Of a stretch of 32,304 nucleotides of DNA, positions 1 through 7,843 are shown in pieces (within the stretch, counting starts at the first letter, position 1; every line of letters starts with the position of its first letter). Origin of the DNA: Actinobacteria bacterium OK074 (GTDB taxonomy: Bacteria; Actinomycetota; Actinomycetes; Streptomycetales; Streptomycetaceae); assembly GCA_001298575.1 (NCBI GenBank), contig LJCV01000029.1, forward strand, positions 1-32,304. The letters are read 5' to 3'. The notes beneath the pieces are model-generated. The model was given only the letters and a program-made list of their open reading frames with translations, made no database searches and had not been told where the DNA came from. The translations under genes and the position numbers were made by a program.

Positions 1-265
1 CCTGGGTGGCGACCGGCTCGTCCGGGATCCAGTGCAGCGGCGTCCGCTCCCAGTCGAAGGACACGCGCCGGGGGGCGATCGTGTGCGGCTCGCCGGGGGC
101 GTCGGACGCTGCGGGCGTGGCGGGCGTGGCGGGCGTGGTGGGCGTGGTGGGCGGGGGGGGGGTGGTGGGCGTGGCGGGTTCGCCGTTCACGATCCTGTTC
201 TTCGCCGTCTCCGCCGTCTCCGCCGTCTCCGCCGTCTCGGCTGTCTCGGCCGTCCCGTCGTTCAC
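1..265 (-). CDS. PF10118-type metal-dependent hydrolase, N-terminal part (runs off window)
   Basis: Only the first 88 codons are present; the gene leaves the window at position 1. It starts with GTG at 265-263, overlapping the TGA of the upstream EphD-like gene (264-262), so translation is probably coupled. Residues 1-22 are an Ala-Glu-Thr repeat, residues 30-52 a Thr-Pro-Ala repeat. Conserved sequence starts around residue 60 with PHTIAPRRVSFDW followed by TPLHWIPDEPVAT. I recognise this as the start of the predicted metal-dependent hydrolase family PF10118, found in actinobacteria and with no well-established substrate. Family assignment rests on this short segment. The tract of ten C (minus strand) at 153-162 sits in the Pro-rich part; the frame is open through it. 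Confidence 0.7.
   Translation of the reverse strand, partial: MNDGTAETAETAETAETAETAKNRIVNGEPATPTTPPPPTTPTTPATPATPAASDAPGEPHTIAPRRVSFDWERTPLHWIPDEPVATQ
153..240 (-). repeat. Intragenic simple repeats: C10 tract and 9-bp Glu-Thr-Ala repeat
   Basis: Within the N-terminus of the PF10118-type gene, minus-strand units close to GCGGAGACG repeat about five times (about 200-240), and a run of ten C (153-162) lies in a Pro/Thr stretch. The 9-bp unit preserves frame; the homopolymer would not if it slipped. Confidence 0.75.
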
Positions 266-2037
266 AGCGGTGGCTCCACTCGGGCGATAGCGCGCAGGAC
301 GCCGGGCGCGAAGCGGGACAGCAGGCGGGCGCCGCGTGCCTCGGGGGTGACCGGGACGACCGCCCGGTTGTGCGCGACCGCGCGCAGGATCGCGGCCGCG
401 ACCTTCTCCGGCGGATAACCCCGCAGCCGGTACAGCAGAGTCGCCCGCTTGCGCCGCCGTTGCTGCTCCTCGGCGCCGACTCCGGCGAACCGCGCGGTCG
501 ACGTGATGTTCGTGTGCACCAGGCCCGGGCAGATCGCCGACACCCCGATGCCCTGTCCGGCCAGTTCGGCGCGCAGGCACTCGCTGAGCATCAGCACCGC
601 CGCCTTGGAGGTGCTGTACGCGGGCAGCACCTTCGAGGGCTGGTACGCGACCGCCGACGCCACGTTGACGATGTGACCGCCCTGCCCGCGCCCCGCCATC
701 TGCTTCCCGAAGAGGCGGCAGCCGTGCAGGACGCCCCACAGGTTGACGTCCAGGACGCCGCGCCAGTCCTCCGCGGTCGTGTCGAGGAAGGCCCCGGACA
801 GGCCGATCCCGGCGTTGTTCACCAGCACGTCGACCACCCCGTACTCGGCGGCGACCTTCCCGGCCAGCTGCTCCATGGCCTGCTCGTCGGCGACGTCCAC
901 CGTCTCCGCCCAGGCCCCTGACGCCCCGAGCAGCAGGGCCAGTTCCGCGGTGCGGGCCGCGCTCTCCGCGTCCCGGTCGACCGCGACCACGCGCGCGCCC
1001 GCCTCGGCGAACGCGAACGCCGTGGCCCGCCCGATGCCGCTGCCCGCCCCCGTGACCAGCACGAGCTGCCCGGCGAACCGGTCCGCGTACGGTCCGTCCG
1101 GCACCTTGGGCGCGGTCCGCCCGTCCTCGGCGGTGCCTTCGACGCCGGTCACGAACTCGGTGATCCAGGCGGCGAGTTGATCGGGCCGGGTGCGCGGGAT
1201 CCAGTGCCCGGCCGGAAGCGTACGGCGCACCGCATCCGGGGCCCACCGCTCCAACTCGTCGTACAGCCGCTCCGACAGGAAGGGGTCCTTCAACGGCGTG
1301 ATGAGCTGCACGGGCGCGTGCGCGTAGGCGTCGGGCCGTGGACCGCGCAGCCGCGTCCGCACGTTGTCCCGGTACAGCCAGGCGCCGTGGGCCGCGTCCG
1401 TGGGCAGCGACGAGGTCGGGTAGGCCGCGTCACGCGGCTGCTTCTCCAGGCGGCGCAGTACCGCGGGCCAGTGCTTGCCCAGCGGGCCGCGCCAGGCCAG
1501 TTCGGGCAGGACGGGCGTGTGCAGCGCGTACACGTACCAGGACTTCGCGCCCTGGCCGAGGAGTTGGCCCAGCGCGCGCGGGGTCGGGCGGTGCAGGCGT
1601 CGTCCCAGCCAGTGGCCGAAGTGGTCCAGGGAGGGGCCCGACATCGAGGTGAAGGACGCGATCCTGCCCTTGGTGCGGGCGACGGTGACGAACTCCCAGG
1701 ACTGCACCGAACCCCAGTCGTGCCCCACCAGATGCACGGGCCGGCCGGGGCTGACCGCGTCGGCGACCGCCAGGAAGTCGTCCGTCAGCTTCTCCAGGGT
1801 GAACCCGCCGCGCAGCCGCCGCGGCGCCGTGGAGCCGCCGTGGCCCCGGACGTCGTACAGCACGACGTGGAATCCGCCGTCGGCGAGGCGTACGGCGACC
1901 TCGGACCAGACTTCCTTGCTGTCCGGGTAGCCGTGCACGAGCATCACCGTCGGCTGCTCCGCGTCGCCCAACTCGGCGACGCACAGCTCCACTTCGCCGG
2001 ACCCGACCCGGCGCTCCCGCGCGCCCTCGATCGTCAT
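262..2037 (-). CDS. EphD-like fusion: alpha/beta-hydrolase (epoxide hydrolase type) + short-chain dehydrogenase
   Basis: A 591-residue two-domain protein. Residues 1-300 are an alpha/beta-hydrolase: HGYPDS at 35-40 (oxyanion region), GHDWG at 105-109 with Asp107 as the epoxide-hydrolase-type nucleophile, candidate acid Asp251 and catalytic His278 in AGHW. Residues 320-591 are a classical SDR: TGAGSGIG nucleotide loop 329-336, NNAG 407-410, Ser461 and YSTSK 474-478. The same fusion is known in mycobacteria as EphD (Rv2214c), linked to lipid/mycolate modification; Streptomyces lacks mycolates, so the substrate here is unknown. Start is the ATG at 2037, overlapping the stop of the M24 gene by four bases (ATGA). 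An open frame continues upstream to 3183, but that part is antisense-frame reading of the M24 gene. Likely cytoplasmic; no signal peptide or membrane segment seen. Confidence 0.88.
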   Translation of the reverse strand: MTIEGARERRVGSGEVELCVAELGDAEQPTVMLVHGYPDSKEVWSEVAVRLADGGFHVVLYDVRGHGGSTAPRRLRGGFTLEKLTDDFLAVADAVSPGRPVHLVGHDWGSVQSWEFVTVARTKGRIASFTSMSGPSLDHFGHWLGRRLHRPTPRALGQLLGQGAKSWYVYALHTPVLPELAWRGPLGKHWPAVLRRLEKQPRDAAYPTSSLPTDAAHGAWLYRDNVRTRLRGPRPDAYAHAPVQLITPLKDPFLSERLYDELERWAPDAVRRTLPAGHWIPRTRPDQLAAWITEFVTGVEGTAEDGRTAPKVPDGPYADRFAGQLVLVTGAGSGIGRATAFAFAEAGARVVAVDRDAESAARTAELALLLGASGAWAETVDVADEQAMEQLAGKVAAEYGVVDVLVNNAGIGLSGAFLDTTAEDWRGVLDVNLWGVLHGCRLFGKQMAGRGQGGHIVNVASAVAYQPSKVLPAYSTSKAAVLMLSECLRAELAGQGIGVSAICPGLVHTNITSTARFAGVGAEEQQRRRKRATLLYRLRGYPPEKVAAAILRAVAHNRAVVPVTPEARGARLLSRFAPGVLRAIARVEPPL

Positions 2038-2933
2038 GCGCCCTCCCCCTGTCCGGCCCACCGACGGGTGTGCGGCAGATCCTCGTCCAGCCAGAAGGCG
2101 CTCTGCTGCGGGTCCTTGGAGTCGGTGACCACCAGGATCTCCTCGAACTTCGCGCCCGTGCCCCGGAATCCGAGGTGCGGTTCGACCGCCCACAGCCCCG
2201 GTTGCGGCGGATGGTCGGAGAAGCGGTACGGCGACCACAGCGGGGACCAGCCCTCGCGGTGGCCGTGCAGCGCGTCGGAGGCCAGGCCCTTCACGGACTG
2301 GGTGCCGAACCCGAACACCCTTGGTGACCAGCGGCGTTCCTGCACCCGGTCGACCTTGTGGGCGATCACGCCGAAGGGGTAGGCGCGGTGCCGGTTGGTG
2401 TACCCCTGGCGGTTCATGAGCCGGTCCACGTCCTCGTAGATCTCGCGCAGCGGGCGCCGCTCGCGCACCTCGCGCAGGATCAGTTCGCGGTGGAGCCGGA
2501 GGTCGGCGATCAGCTTCTCCTGGACGGGGTTGGCGCCGAGGGAGCCCGAGTAGCCGACGTCCGTCGTGTACCCCTGGTACACGGGCGCGAGGTCGAGGAT
2601 GAACGGCATGCCCGGCTCCAGCCGGCGGCCGGTGGGGAAGAACTGGAGCGGGACCCGGAAGTTCACGAACGCCGTCCGGTCCCCGAACCAGGCGAAGGGC
2701 AGATGGAACCAGTCCCGCACCCCGCGCTCGCGCAGCCACTCCCGCTGCATGCGCGCCGCCTCGCGCTCGGTCACTCCCGGCTCCAGCCGCGCCGCGACCG
2801 CCTCCGCGCACTCGTACGCGAGCCGTTGTACGCGGGCGAACCCCCGCAGCTCGGCGGAGAGTCGACGTTGCTGCCCGCCCACCGCTGCCGCCGTCCTGCC
2901 CGCTGCCGTCCCGCCCGCCGCTGTCGTCGTCAT
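2034..2933 (-). CDS. M24-family metallopeptidase-like protein
   Basis: 299 residues with the pita-bread metallopeptidase fold. Metal ligands fit the M24 pattern: Asp114 (LDLAPV), Asp125 (TTDVGYS), His192 (GVIAHKVDR), Glu251 (VEPH) and Glu264 (FEEILVVT). The His region lacks the usual HGxGH, so this is a divergent member and the substrate may not be a Xaa-Pro peptide. I chose the ATG at 2933, preceded by a G-rich stretch. The in-frame ATG at 3101 lies inside the candidate operator and adds 56 low-complexity Arg/Gly/Thr residues, so it is unlikely. First gene of a coupled operon with the EphD-like and PF10118 genes; the three are probably made together for one lipid- or xenobiotic-related job, which is inference. 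Confidence 0.85.
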   Translation of the reverse strand: MTTTAAGGTAAGRTAAAVGGQQRRLSAELRGFARVQRLAYECAEAVAARLEPGVTEREAARMQREWLRERGVRDWFHLPFAWFGDRTAFVNFRVPLQFFPTGRRLEPGMPFILDLAPVYQGYTTDVGYSGSLGANPVQEKLIADLRLHRELILREVRERRPLREIYEDVDRLMNRQGYTNRHRAYPFGVIAHKVDRVQERRWSPRVFGFGTQSVKGLASDALHGHREGWSPLWSPYRFSDHPPQPGLWAVEPHLGFRGTGAKFEEILVVTDSKDPQQSAFWLDEDLPHTRRWAGQGEGA

Positions 2934-3097
2934 ACCCCTGCCCCCATCGGTACCCCCGCCGTGCCGTCGTCGTTGTCCCGGTGTCGTCCTGCCGTCTGCC
3001 GTCTGTGCGCCCACCACCTGTGCGCGCCCGTGTGTCTGTCGTGCCTGCCGTGTCTGCCGTCGGTGGTCGCGGAGCGTGGCCGCCCCGTCGCACGCTG

Positions 3098-3111
3098 ACA
3101 CTGATCAATGT
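3098..3111. promoter_or_regulatory. Candidate TetR-type operator in the divergent promoter region
   Basis: ACACTGATCAATGT is an inverted repeat around GATC with one mismatched pair, in a relatively AT-rich spot between the minus-strand hydrolase operon and the plus-strand ABC operon. A TTGACG at 3135-3130 (minus strand) could be a -35 hexamer, placing the palindrome over the -10/+1 region of the minus operon. Such 14-20 bp palindromes are typical TetR-family targets. No regulator gene is in the window. The rest of 2934-3332 shows no gene. Confidence 0.4.
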
Positions 3112-3332
3112 GACAGTCGTCGGCGGCTGCGTCAACGGTTTTCGCCGGAACCAGGGACACCCCCACCGGGCAACCAGGCACAACCCCCGGACAATCAGGG
3201 AAATCCCCGAGACACCGAGTCCCTCTCAGGCAGGGATCCCCTACGGGCCCGTACGCCTGAAGTCTGACGCGCAGACAACTCTGCGGGCTGACGACCGGCG
3301 TGGCGCAGGTCACTACCTTCGGAGGTGTGACT

Positions 3333-4352
3333 GTGATCGCGACCGAAAGCCTGAGCAAGCGGTACCCCAGGGTGACCGCTCTCGACCGGCTGTCCGTGGA
3401 CGTCGGAGCCGGTGTGACCGGACTCGTCGGGGCCAACGGCGCCGGCAAGTCCACCCTGATCAAGATCCTGCTGGGTCTGTCCCCGGCCAGCGAGGGCCGG
3501 GCCGCCGTGCTCGGACTCGACGTGGCCACCGAAGGCGCCGCCATCCGCGAGCAGGTCGGCTACATGCCCGAGCACGACTGCCTGCCGCCCGACGTCTCGG
3601 CCACCGAGTTCGTCGTGCACATGGCCCGCATGTCCGGCCTGCCGCCCACCGCGGCCCGTGAGCGCACCGCCGACACCCTGCGCCACGTCGGCCTGTACGA
3701 GGAGCGCTACCGCCCCATCGGCGGCTACTCCACGGGCATGAAGCAGCGCGTCAAGCTCGCCCAGGCCCTCGTCCACGACCCCAAGCTGGTCTTCCTGGAC
3801 GAGCCGACCAACGGCCTCGACCCGGTCGGCCGCGACGACATGCTAGGCCTGATCCGCCGCATCCACACCGACTTCGGCATCTCGGTCCTGGTCACCTCGC
3901 ACCTGCTCGGCGAACTGGAACGCACCTGCGACCACGTCGTCGTCATCGACGGCGGCAAACTCCTGCGCTCCAGCTCCACCACCGACTTCACCCGGACCAC
4001 CACCACCCTCGCCGTCGAGGTCACCGACAGCGACACCCACCCCAACGGCACCCTCGCGGTGCGCGACGCGCTCCACGCGCGCGGGGTGACCGCCTTCGAC
4101 AGCGGCGCCGGCCTCCCGGGCGCCGGACACGTCCTGCTGCTCAAGGCGGCAGGCGAGGAGACCTACGACCTCGTCCGTGACGTCGTCGTCGACCTCGGCC
4201 TCGGCCTGGTGCGCATGGAACAGCGCCGGCACCACATCGCCGAGGTGTTCCAGGACGAGCAGGACGAGCAGGGCGAGCAACAGGACGATCAGCACGAGGC
4301 ACAGACCGGCACCGCGACGCAGCACAAGGAGGCGGCCGTCCATGGCGGTTGA
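3333..4352 (+). CDS. ABC transporter ATP-binding protein (first ATPase of ABC-2 operon)
   Basis: 339 residues. The nucleotide-binding domain occupies residues 1-215: Walker A GANGAGKST 33-41, signature YSTGMKQR 132-139 (the STGMK variant common in exporter and antibiotic-resistance ATPases), Walker B LVFLDEPT 152-159 and H-loop TSH 188-190. The C-terminal part is a less conserved accessory domain ending in an acidic/Gln-rich tail (from about residue 306). GTG at 3333 is chosen because GGAGG at 3321-3325 sits seven bases upstream; the GTG at 3327 is too close. Cytoplasmic, it should pair with the downstream permease, whose start overlaps its end. The transported substrate cannot be read from sequence. 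Confidence 0.9.
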   Translation: MIATESLSKRYPRVTALDRLSVDVGAGVTGLVGANGAGKSTLIKILLGLSPASEGRAAVLGLDVATEGAAIREQVGYMPEHDCLPPDVSATEFVVHMARMSGLPPTAARERTADTLRHVGLYEERYRPIGGYSTGMKQRVKLAQALVHDPKLVFLDEPTNGLDPVGRDDMLGLIRRIHTDFGISVLVTSHLLGELERTCDHVVVIDGGKLLRSSSTTDFTRTTTTLAVEVTDSDTHPNGTLAVRDALHARGVTAFDSGAGLPGAGHVLLLKAAGEETYDLVRDVVVDLGLGLVRMEQRRHHIAEVFQDEQDEQGEQQDDQHEAQTGTATQHKEAAVHGG

Positions 4353-5277
4353 GCACCAGGTCGCCCAGCCCGGCGACCAGACCCGTACCGATCGGACCAG
4401 TACCGACCAGACCCGTATCCACGACATCGGCTACCGCGGCTACGACGGCCCGCGCCTGGGCCGCGCCTACGCCCGCCGTTCGCTGTACTCGCAGTCCCTG
4501 CGCGGCGCCTACGGCCTCGGCCGCTCCGCGAAGTCCAAGGTGCTGCCGATGATCCTGTTCGCCGTGATGTGCGTCCCCGCACTGATCATGGTGGCGGTCG
4601 CGGTCGCCACCAAGGCGCACGAACTGCCCGTCGCCTACACCCGCTACGCGATCATCATGCAGGCCGTCATCGGCCTCTACGTGGCCTCCCAGGCGCCGCA
4701 GTCCGTCTCGCGCGACCTGCGCTTCAGGACCGTACCGCTGTACTTCTCACGGCCGATCGAGACCGCCGACTACGTACGCGCCAAATACGCGTCCCTCACC
4801 TCGGCGATCTTCATCCTGACGTGCGCCCCGCTCGTCGTCCTGTATGTGGGCGCCCTGCTCGCCAAACTCGATTTCGTCGATCAGACCAAGGGATTCGCCC
4901 AGGCGGTGGTCTCCGTGGCGCTGCTCTCCCTGCTGTTCGCGGGCATCAGCCTGGTCATCGCGGCCCTCACGCCCCGGCGCGGCTTCGGCATCGCGGCCGT
5001 CATCGCCGTCCTGACCGTCTCCTACGGGGCCGTCTCCACGCTCCAGGCCATCGCCGACGTCCAGGGCAGCAGTTCGGCCGTCCCGTGGTTCGGGCTCTTC
5101 TCGCCCATCACGCTCATCGCGGGTGTCCAGAACGCCTTCCTGGGCGCGCCGTCCACCTTCCCCGGCCTGAACGACGTCTCCGCCGCCCAGGGCTGCGTCT
5201 ACGTCGTCTGCGTCCTCGGGCTCGTCGCGGGCAGCTACGCCCTCCTGATGCGCCGCTACCGAAAGGCGGGCCTGTGA
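4342..5277 (+). CDS. ABC-2 type transporter permease
   Basis: 311 residues. The N-terminal 55 residues are hydrophilic and contain IHDIGYRGYDGPRLGR, a motif I associate with actinobacterial ABC-2 permeases. About six hydrophobic segments follow: near 68-87, 100-118, 153-175, 190-212, 218-238 and 285-303. ATG 4342 overlaps the end of the first ATPase by 11 bases and has AAGGAGG at 4326-4332, nine bases upstream. It is an inner-membrane exporter subunit that should work with the ATPase at 3333; substrate unknown. Confidence 0.88.
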   Translation: MAVEHQVAQPGDQTRTDRTSTDQTRIHDIGYRGYDGPRLGRAYARRSLYSQSLRGAYGLGRSAKSKVLPMILFAVMCVPALIMVAVAVATKAHELPVAYTRYAIIMQAVIGLYVASQAPQSVSRDLRFRTVPLYFSRPIETADYVRAKYASLTSAIFILTCAPLVVLYVGALLAKLDFVDQTKGFAQAVVSVALLSLLFAGISLVIAALTPRRGFGIAAVIAVLTVSYGAVSTLQAIADVQGSSSAVPWFGLFSPITLIAGVQNAFLGAPSTFPGLNDVSAAQGCVYVVCVLGLVAGSYALLMRRYRKAGL

Positions 5278-6185
5278 CCACGCTCTCCATCGACCACGTC
5301 TCCCGCTGGTTCGGCAACGTGGTCGCCGTCAACGACGTCACCATGGCCGTCGGCCCCGGCGTCACCGGCCTGCTCGGCCCGAACGGCGCCGGAAAGTCCA
5401 CCCTCATCAACATGATGGCCGGTTTCCTCGCCCCCTCCACGGGATCCGTCACCCTCGACGGCCGGCCCGTGTGGCGCAACGAGGAGATCTACCGGCACAT
5501 CGGCATCGTCCCCGAGCGGGAGGCGATGTACGACTTCCTTACGGGCCGCGAATTCGTCGTCGCCAACGCCGAGTTGCACGGCCTGGGCGCGAAGGCGGCC
5601 CAACAGGCCCTGGCGACCGTCGAGATGGAGTACGCCCAGGACCGCAAGATCTCCACGTACTCCAAGGGCATGCGCCAACGCGTGAAGATGGCCAGCGCCC
5701 TCGTACACGACCCCGCGCTCCTCCTTCTGGACGAGCCCTTCAACGGCATGGACCCGCGTCAGCGCATGCAGCTTATGGACCTGCTGCGGCGCATGGGCGC
5801 CGAGGGCCGCACCGTGCTGTTCTCGTCGCACATCCTTGAAGAGGTCGAACAACTCGCCGCCCACATCGAGGTGATCGTCGCCGGACGGCACGCCGCCAGC
5901 GGCGACTTCCGGCGGATCCGGCGCCTCATGACCGACCGGCCGCACCGCTATCTGGTGCGTTCCAGCGACGACCGCGCGCTCGCGGCCGCGCTGATCGCCG
6001 ACCCGTCCACGGCCGGCATCGAGGTCGACCTCAAGGAGGGCGCCTTGCGCGTCCAGGCCGTCGACTTCGGCCGTTTCACCGCCCTCTTGCCGCGCGTGGC
6101 CAAGGACCACGGCATCCGGCTCCTGACGGTCTCCCCGTCCGACGAGTCCCTGGAATCCGTCTTCTCGTATCTCGTCGCGGCGTAG
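5274..6185 (+). CDS. ABC transporter ATP-binding protein (second ATPase of ABC-2 operon)
   Basis: 303 residues. Walker A GPNGAGKST 35-43, signature YSKGMRQR, Walker B LLLLDEPFNGMDP and H-loop SSHIL. A C-terminal domain of about 90 residues follows. The GTG start overlaps the TGA of the upstream permease (GTGA at 5274-5277), indicating translational coupling. It differs clearly from the first ATPase in the signature and after Walker B, so it is not a recent copy. Probably paired with the 239-residue permease that follows, giving a four-subunit or two-by-two exporter. Confidence 0.9.
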   Translation: MTTLSIDHVSRWFGNVVAVNDVTMAVGPGVTGLLGPNGAGKSTLINMMAGFLAPSTGSVTLDGRPVWRNEEIYRHIGIVPEREAMYDFLTGREFVVANAELHGLGAKAAQQALATVEMEYAQDRKISTYSKGMRQRVKMASALVHDPALLLLDEPFNGMDPRQRMQLMDLLRRMGAEGRTVLFSSHILEEVEQLAAHIEVIVAGRHAASGDFRRIRRLMTDRPHRYLVRSSDDRALAAALIADPSTAGIEVDLKEGALRVQAVDFGRFTALLPRVAKDHGIRLLTVSPSDESLESVFSYLVAA

Positions 6186-6196
6186 GAGGTCCAAAA

Positions 6197-6916
6197 ATGT
6201 ACGACCCCACGGTCGCCCGGCTCACCTACCGCGGCCTCCTCGGCCGCCGCCGGGCCCTCATCCTGGGCGCCCTGCCCGCCCTCCTGATCGTCATCTCGCT
6301 CGTCGTACGGGCGCTGACCGGAGCGGACGACCAGACCGCCGCCGACCTGCTGGGCGGGCTCGGACTGGCCACCATGGTGCCGATCATCGGCGTCATCGCG
6401 GGTACGGGCGCGATCGGGCCGGAGATCGACGACGGCTCGGTGGTGTACCTGCTGTCCAAGCCGGTGAAGCGGCCGACGATCATCTTCACCAAGCTGATCG
6501 TCGCAATCGCCGTCACCATGGCGTTCTCCGCGCTGCCCACGTTCGTCGCGGGCATGATCCTCAACGGCAACGGCCAGCAGATCGCCGTCGCCTACACCGT
6601 GGCCGCCCTGGTCGCCTCCATCGCCTACGCCGCCGTCTTCCTGCTGCTCGGCACGGTCAGCAGGCACGCGGTGATCTTCGGGCTCGTCTACGCGCTCGTG
6701 TGGGAGGCGCTGTTCGGCTCCCTGGTGGACGGGGCGCGCACGCTCAGCATCCAGCAGTGGTCCCTCGCCGTGGCCCACAAGGTCACCGAAAGCGACCTCG
6801 TCACCTCGGACGTGGGGCTCCCCCTCGCCACGGTGCTCCTGGTCGGCGTGACCGTGACGGCGACCTGGTACGCGGGCCAGAAACTGCGGTCACTGAAGCT
6901 GGCCGGGGAGGAGTGA
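6197..6916 (+). CDS. ABC-2 type transporter permease (second)
   Basis: 239 residues with five to six hydrophobic segments (near 21-40, 55-72, 95-115, 125-152, 155-175, 208-226) and the conserved pattern GPEIDDGSVVYLLSKPVKR after the second segment, which fits the ABC-2 permease family where a cytoplasmic loop contacts the ATPase. ATG 6197 follows a TAGGAGGT Shine-Dalgarno at 6183-6190, whose TAG is the stop of the upstream ATPase. Last gene of the operon; a strong hairpin follows. Confidence 0.88.
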   Translation: MYDPTVARLTYRGLLGRRRALILGALPALLIVISLVVRALTGADDQTAADLLGGLGLATMVPIIGVIAGTGAIGPEIDDGSVVYLLSKPVKRPTIIFTKLIVAIAVTMAFSALPTFVAGMILNGNGQQIAVAYTVAALVASIAYAAVFLLLGTVSRHAVIFGLVYALVWEALFGSLVDGARTLSIQQWSLAVAHKVTESDLVTSDVGLPLATVLLVGVTVTATWYAGQKLRSLKLAGEE

Positions 6917-6971
6917 CGGGCCCTCCAGGAATTCCTCCGGGGATTCCTCCGGGGGCTGCGCGGCTCGGACG

Positions 6972-6995
6972 GGGCTCCACGCGCGCGTGGAGCCC
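6972..6995 (+). terminator. Palindromic hairpin after the ABC operon
   Basis: GGGCTCCACGCG followed directly by CGCGTGGAGCCC is a perfect 24-bp palindrome about 55 bases after the permease stop. No T-tract follows, which is usual for Streptomyces terminators. Its core CACGCGCGCGTG recurs elsewhere in the window. Confidence 0.6.
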
Positions 6996-7121
6996 GGGGC
7001 GGGCCTCGGGTTCGGGACTTTCAGGGCTTTCTCACGTTGCCCGTGGGCTTCTTGACGTCGGCTTCACGTCTGTACGAGCACCATGGTGCAAAGGGGATGC
7101 ACAGCAGGGAGGACGAAGGGG

Positions 7122-7367
7122 ATGGCAGCGGAAGCAGCACAGGGCGACGGGACCGGGGAGGCCGGGGCCGGGGACACCTGGGAAGGCGTCGTGTTCGACG
7201 AGGACTTCATACGGTCGGCGGACGCCAAGGAGCCGTCGGCCCGCGCCCGGATGCTGACCGCGCGCTGGCGCGACGAGGCACCGGGCCCGCAGCCGTGGCG
7301 GTCCGACGAGCCGCCCGCCGGCTGGTTCTTCAGCAAGGCCCGCCGCCGCAAGTGGCGCCGCCGGTAG
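7122..7367 (+). CDS. Small conserved hypothetical protein, basic C-terminus
   Basis: 81 residues. ATG 7122 has GGGAGGA at 7108-7114, seven bases upstream; the earlier ATG at 7083 lacks this. The N-terminal part is acidic/Gly-rich. Residues 20-35 contain WEGVVFDEDFIRSADAKE, then SARARMLTARWR, and the end is GWFFSKARRRKWRRR, strongly basic. I recall similar small proteins conserved next to serS in Streptomyces, but know no function. The basic tail could bind nucleic acid or acidic lipid; that is speculation. Confidence 0.75.
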   Translation: MAAEAAQGDGTGEAGAGDTWEGVVFDEDFIRSADAKEPSARARMLTARWRDEAPGPQPWRSDEPPAGWFFSKARRRKWRRR

Positions 7368-7391
7368 TCGGCCTGGTTCTGGCCCGGTTCC

Positions 7392-7424
7392 GGACGGGCT
7401 CCCATTCCGAGACGGGCTCCCATT
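7392..7424. repeat. 15-bp tandem direct repeat
   Basis: GACGGGCTCCCATTC occurs at 7392-7406 and 7410-7424, separated by three bases, in the non-coding stretch 7368-7699 between the small conserved gene and tRNA-Ser. No other clear gene is seen there apart from the doubtful 20-codon frame at 7549. Confidence 0.7.
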
Positions 7425-7548
7425 CAGATCAGGGCCGGGCTCCGTCCCGGTTTTATTCGGTGGCGCCGAACCCGCCCTCCAGGCACAGTGGTTGTGTCCA
7501 CCACGCCGGAGCGCGTCGGCGCCGCAGTCTGGGAGAGGAGCCACGGCG

Positions 7549-7611
7549 ATGTCCATGCACGGCAGTACGCCGGGCTCCCGACAGGGCAGCCCGCGGCGGG
7601 TCCCGGAGTAG
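7549..7611 (+). CDS. Possible 20-residue peptide upstream of tRNA-Ser
   Basis: ATG 7549 is preceded by GGGAGAGGAG (7531-7540, eight bases upstream) and encodes MSMHGSTPGSRQGSPRRVPE before TAG. The good Shine-Dalgarno is the only support; length is too small for coding statistics, and the downstream neighbour is a tRNA. It may be chance. Confidence 0.25.
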   Translation: MSMHGSTPGSRQGSPRRVPE

Positions 7612-7699
7612 TTACCCCTCCGTCGAACCCGCCTCCACGAGAGTTGCCCGGGGCGGCCGCTTCGAGCGCGCGACGTCAGGTCGTGCGGGCCGCCCACCC

Positions 7700-7785
<86 letters not shown>

Positions 7786-7843
7786 GATCAGCCCCACACC
7801 ACCCGCGGCCGTCGCGACCGAAACGCGACCGAACCCGTAGCGA

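Noticed and set aside
121..180. Frameshift in the PF10118-type gene at the C10 tract
   Set aside because: Careful reading shows the GTG frame stays open through the tract into the conserved PHTIAPRRVSFDW segment.
2038..3183. Upstream extension of the EphD-like frame, giving a protein of over 970 residues
   Set aside because: The extension reads the M24 gene in a shifted frame and is Arg/Gly/Pro-rich low-complexity sequence; the M24 protein has all metal ligands in its own frame.
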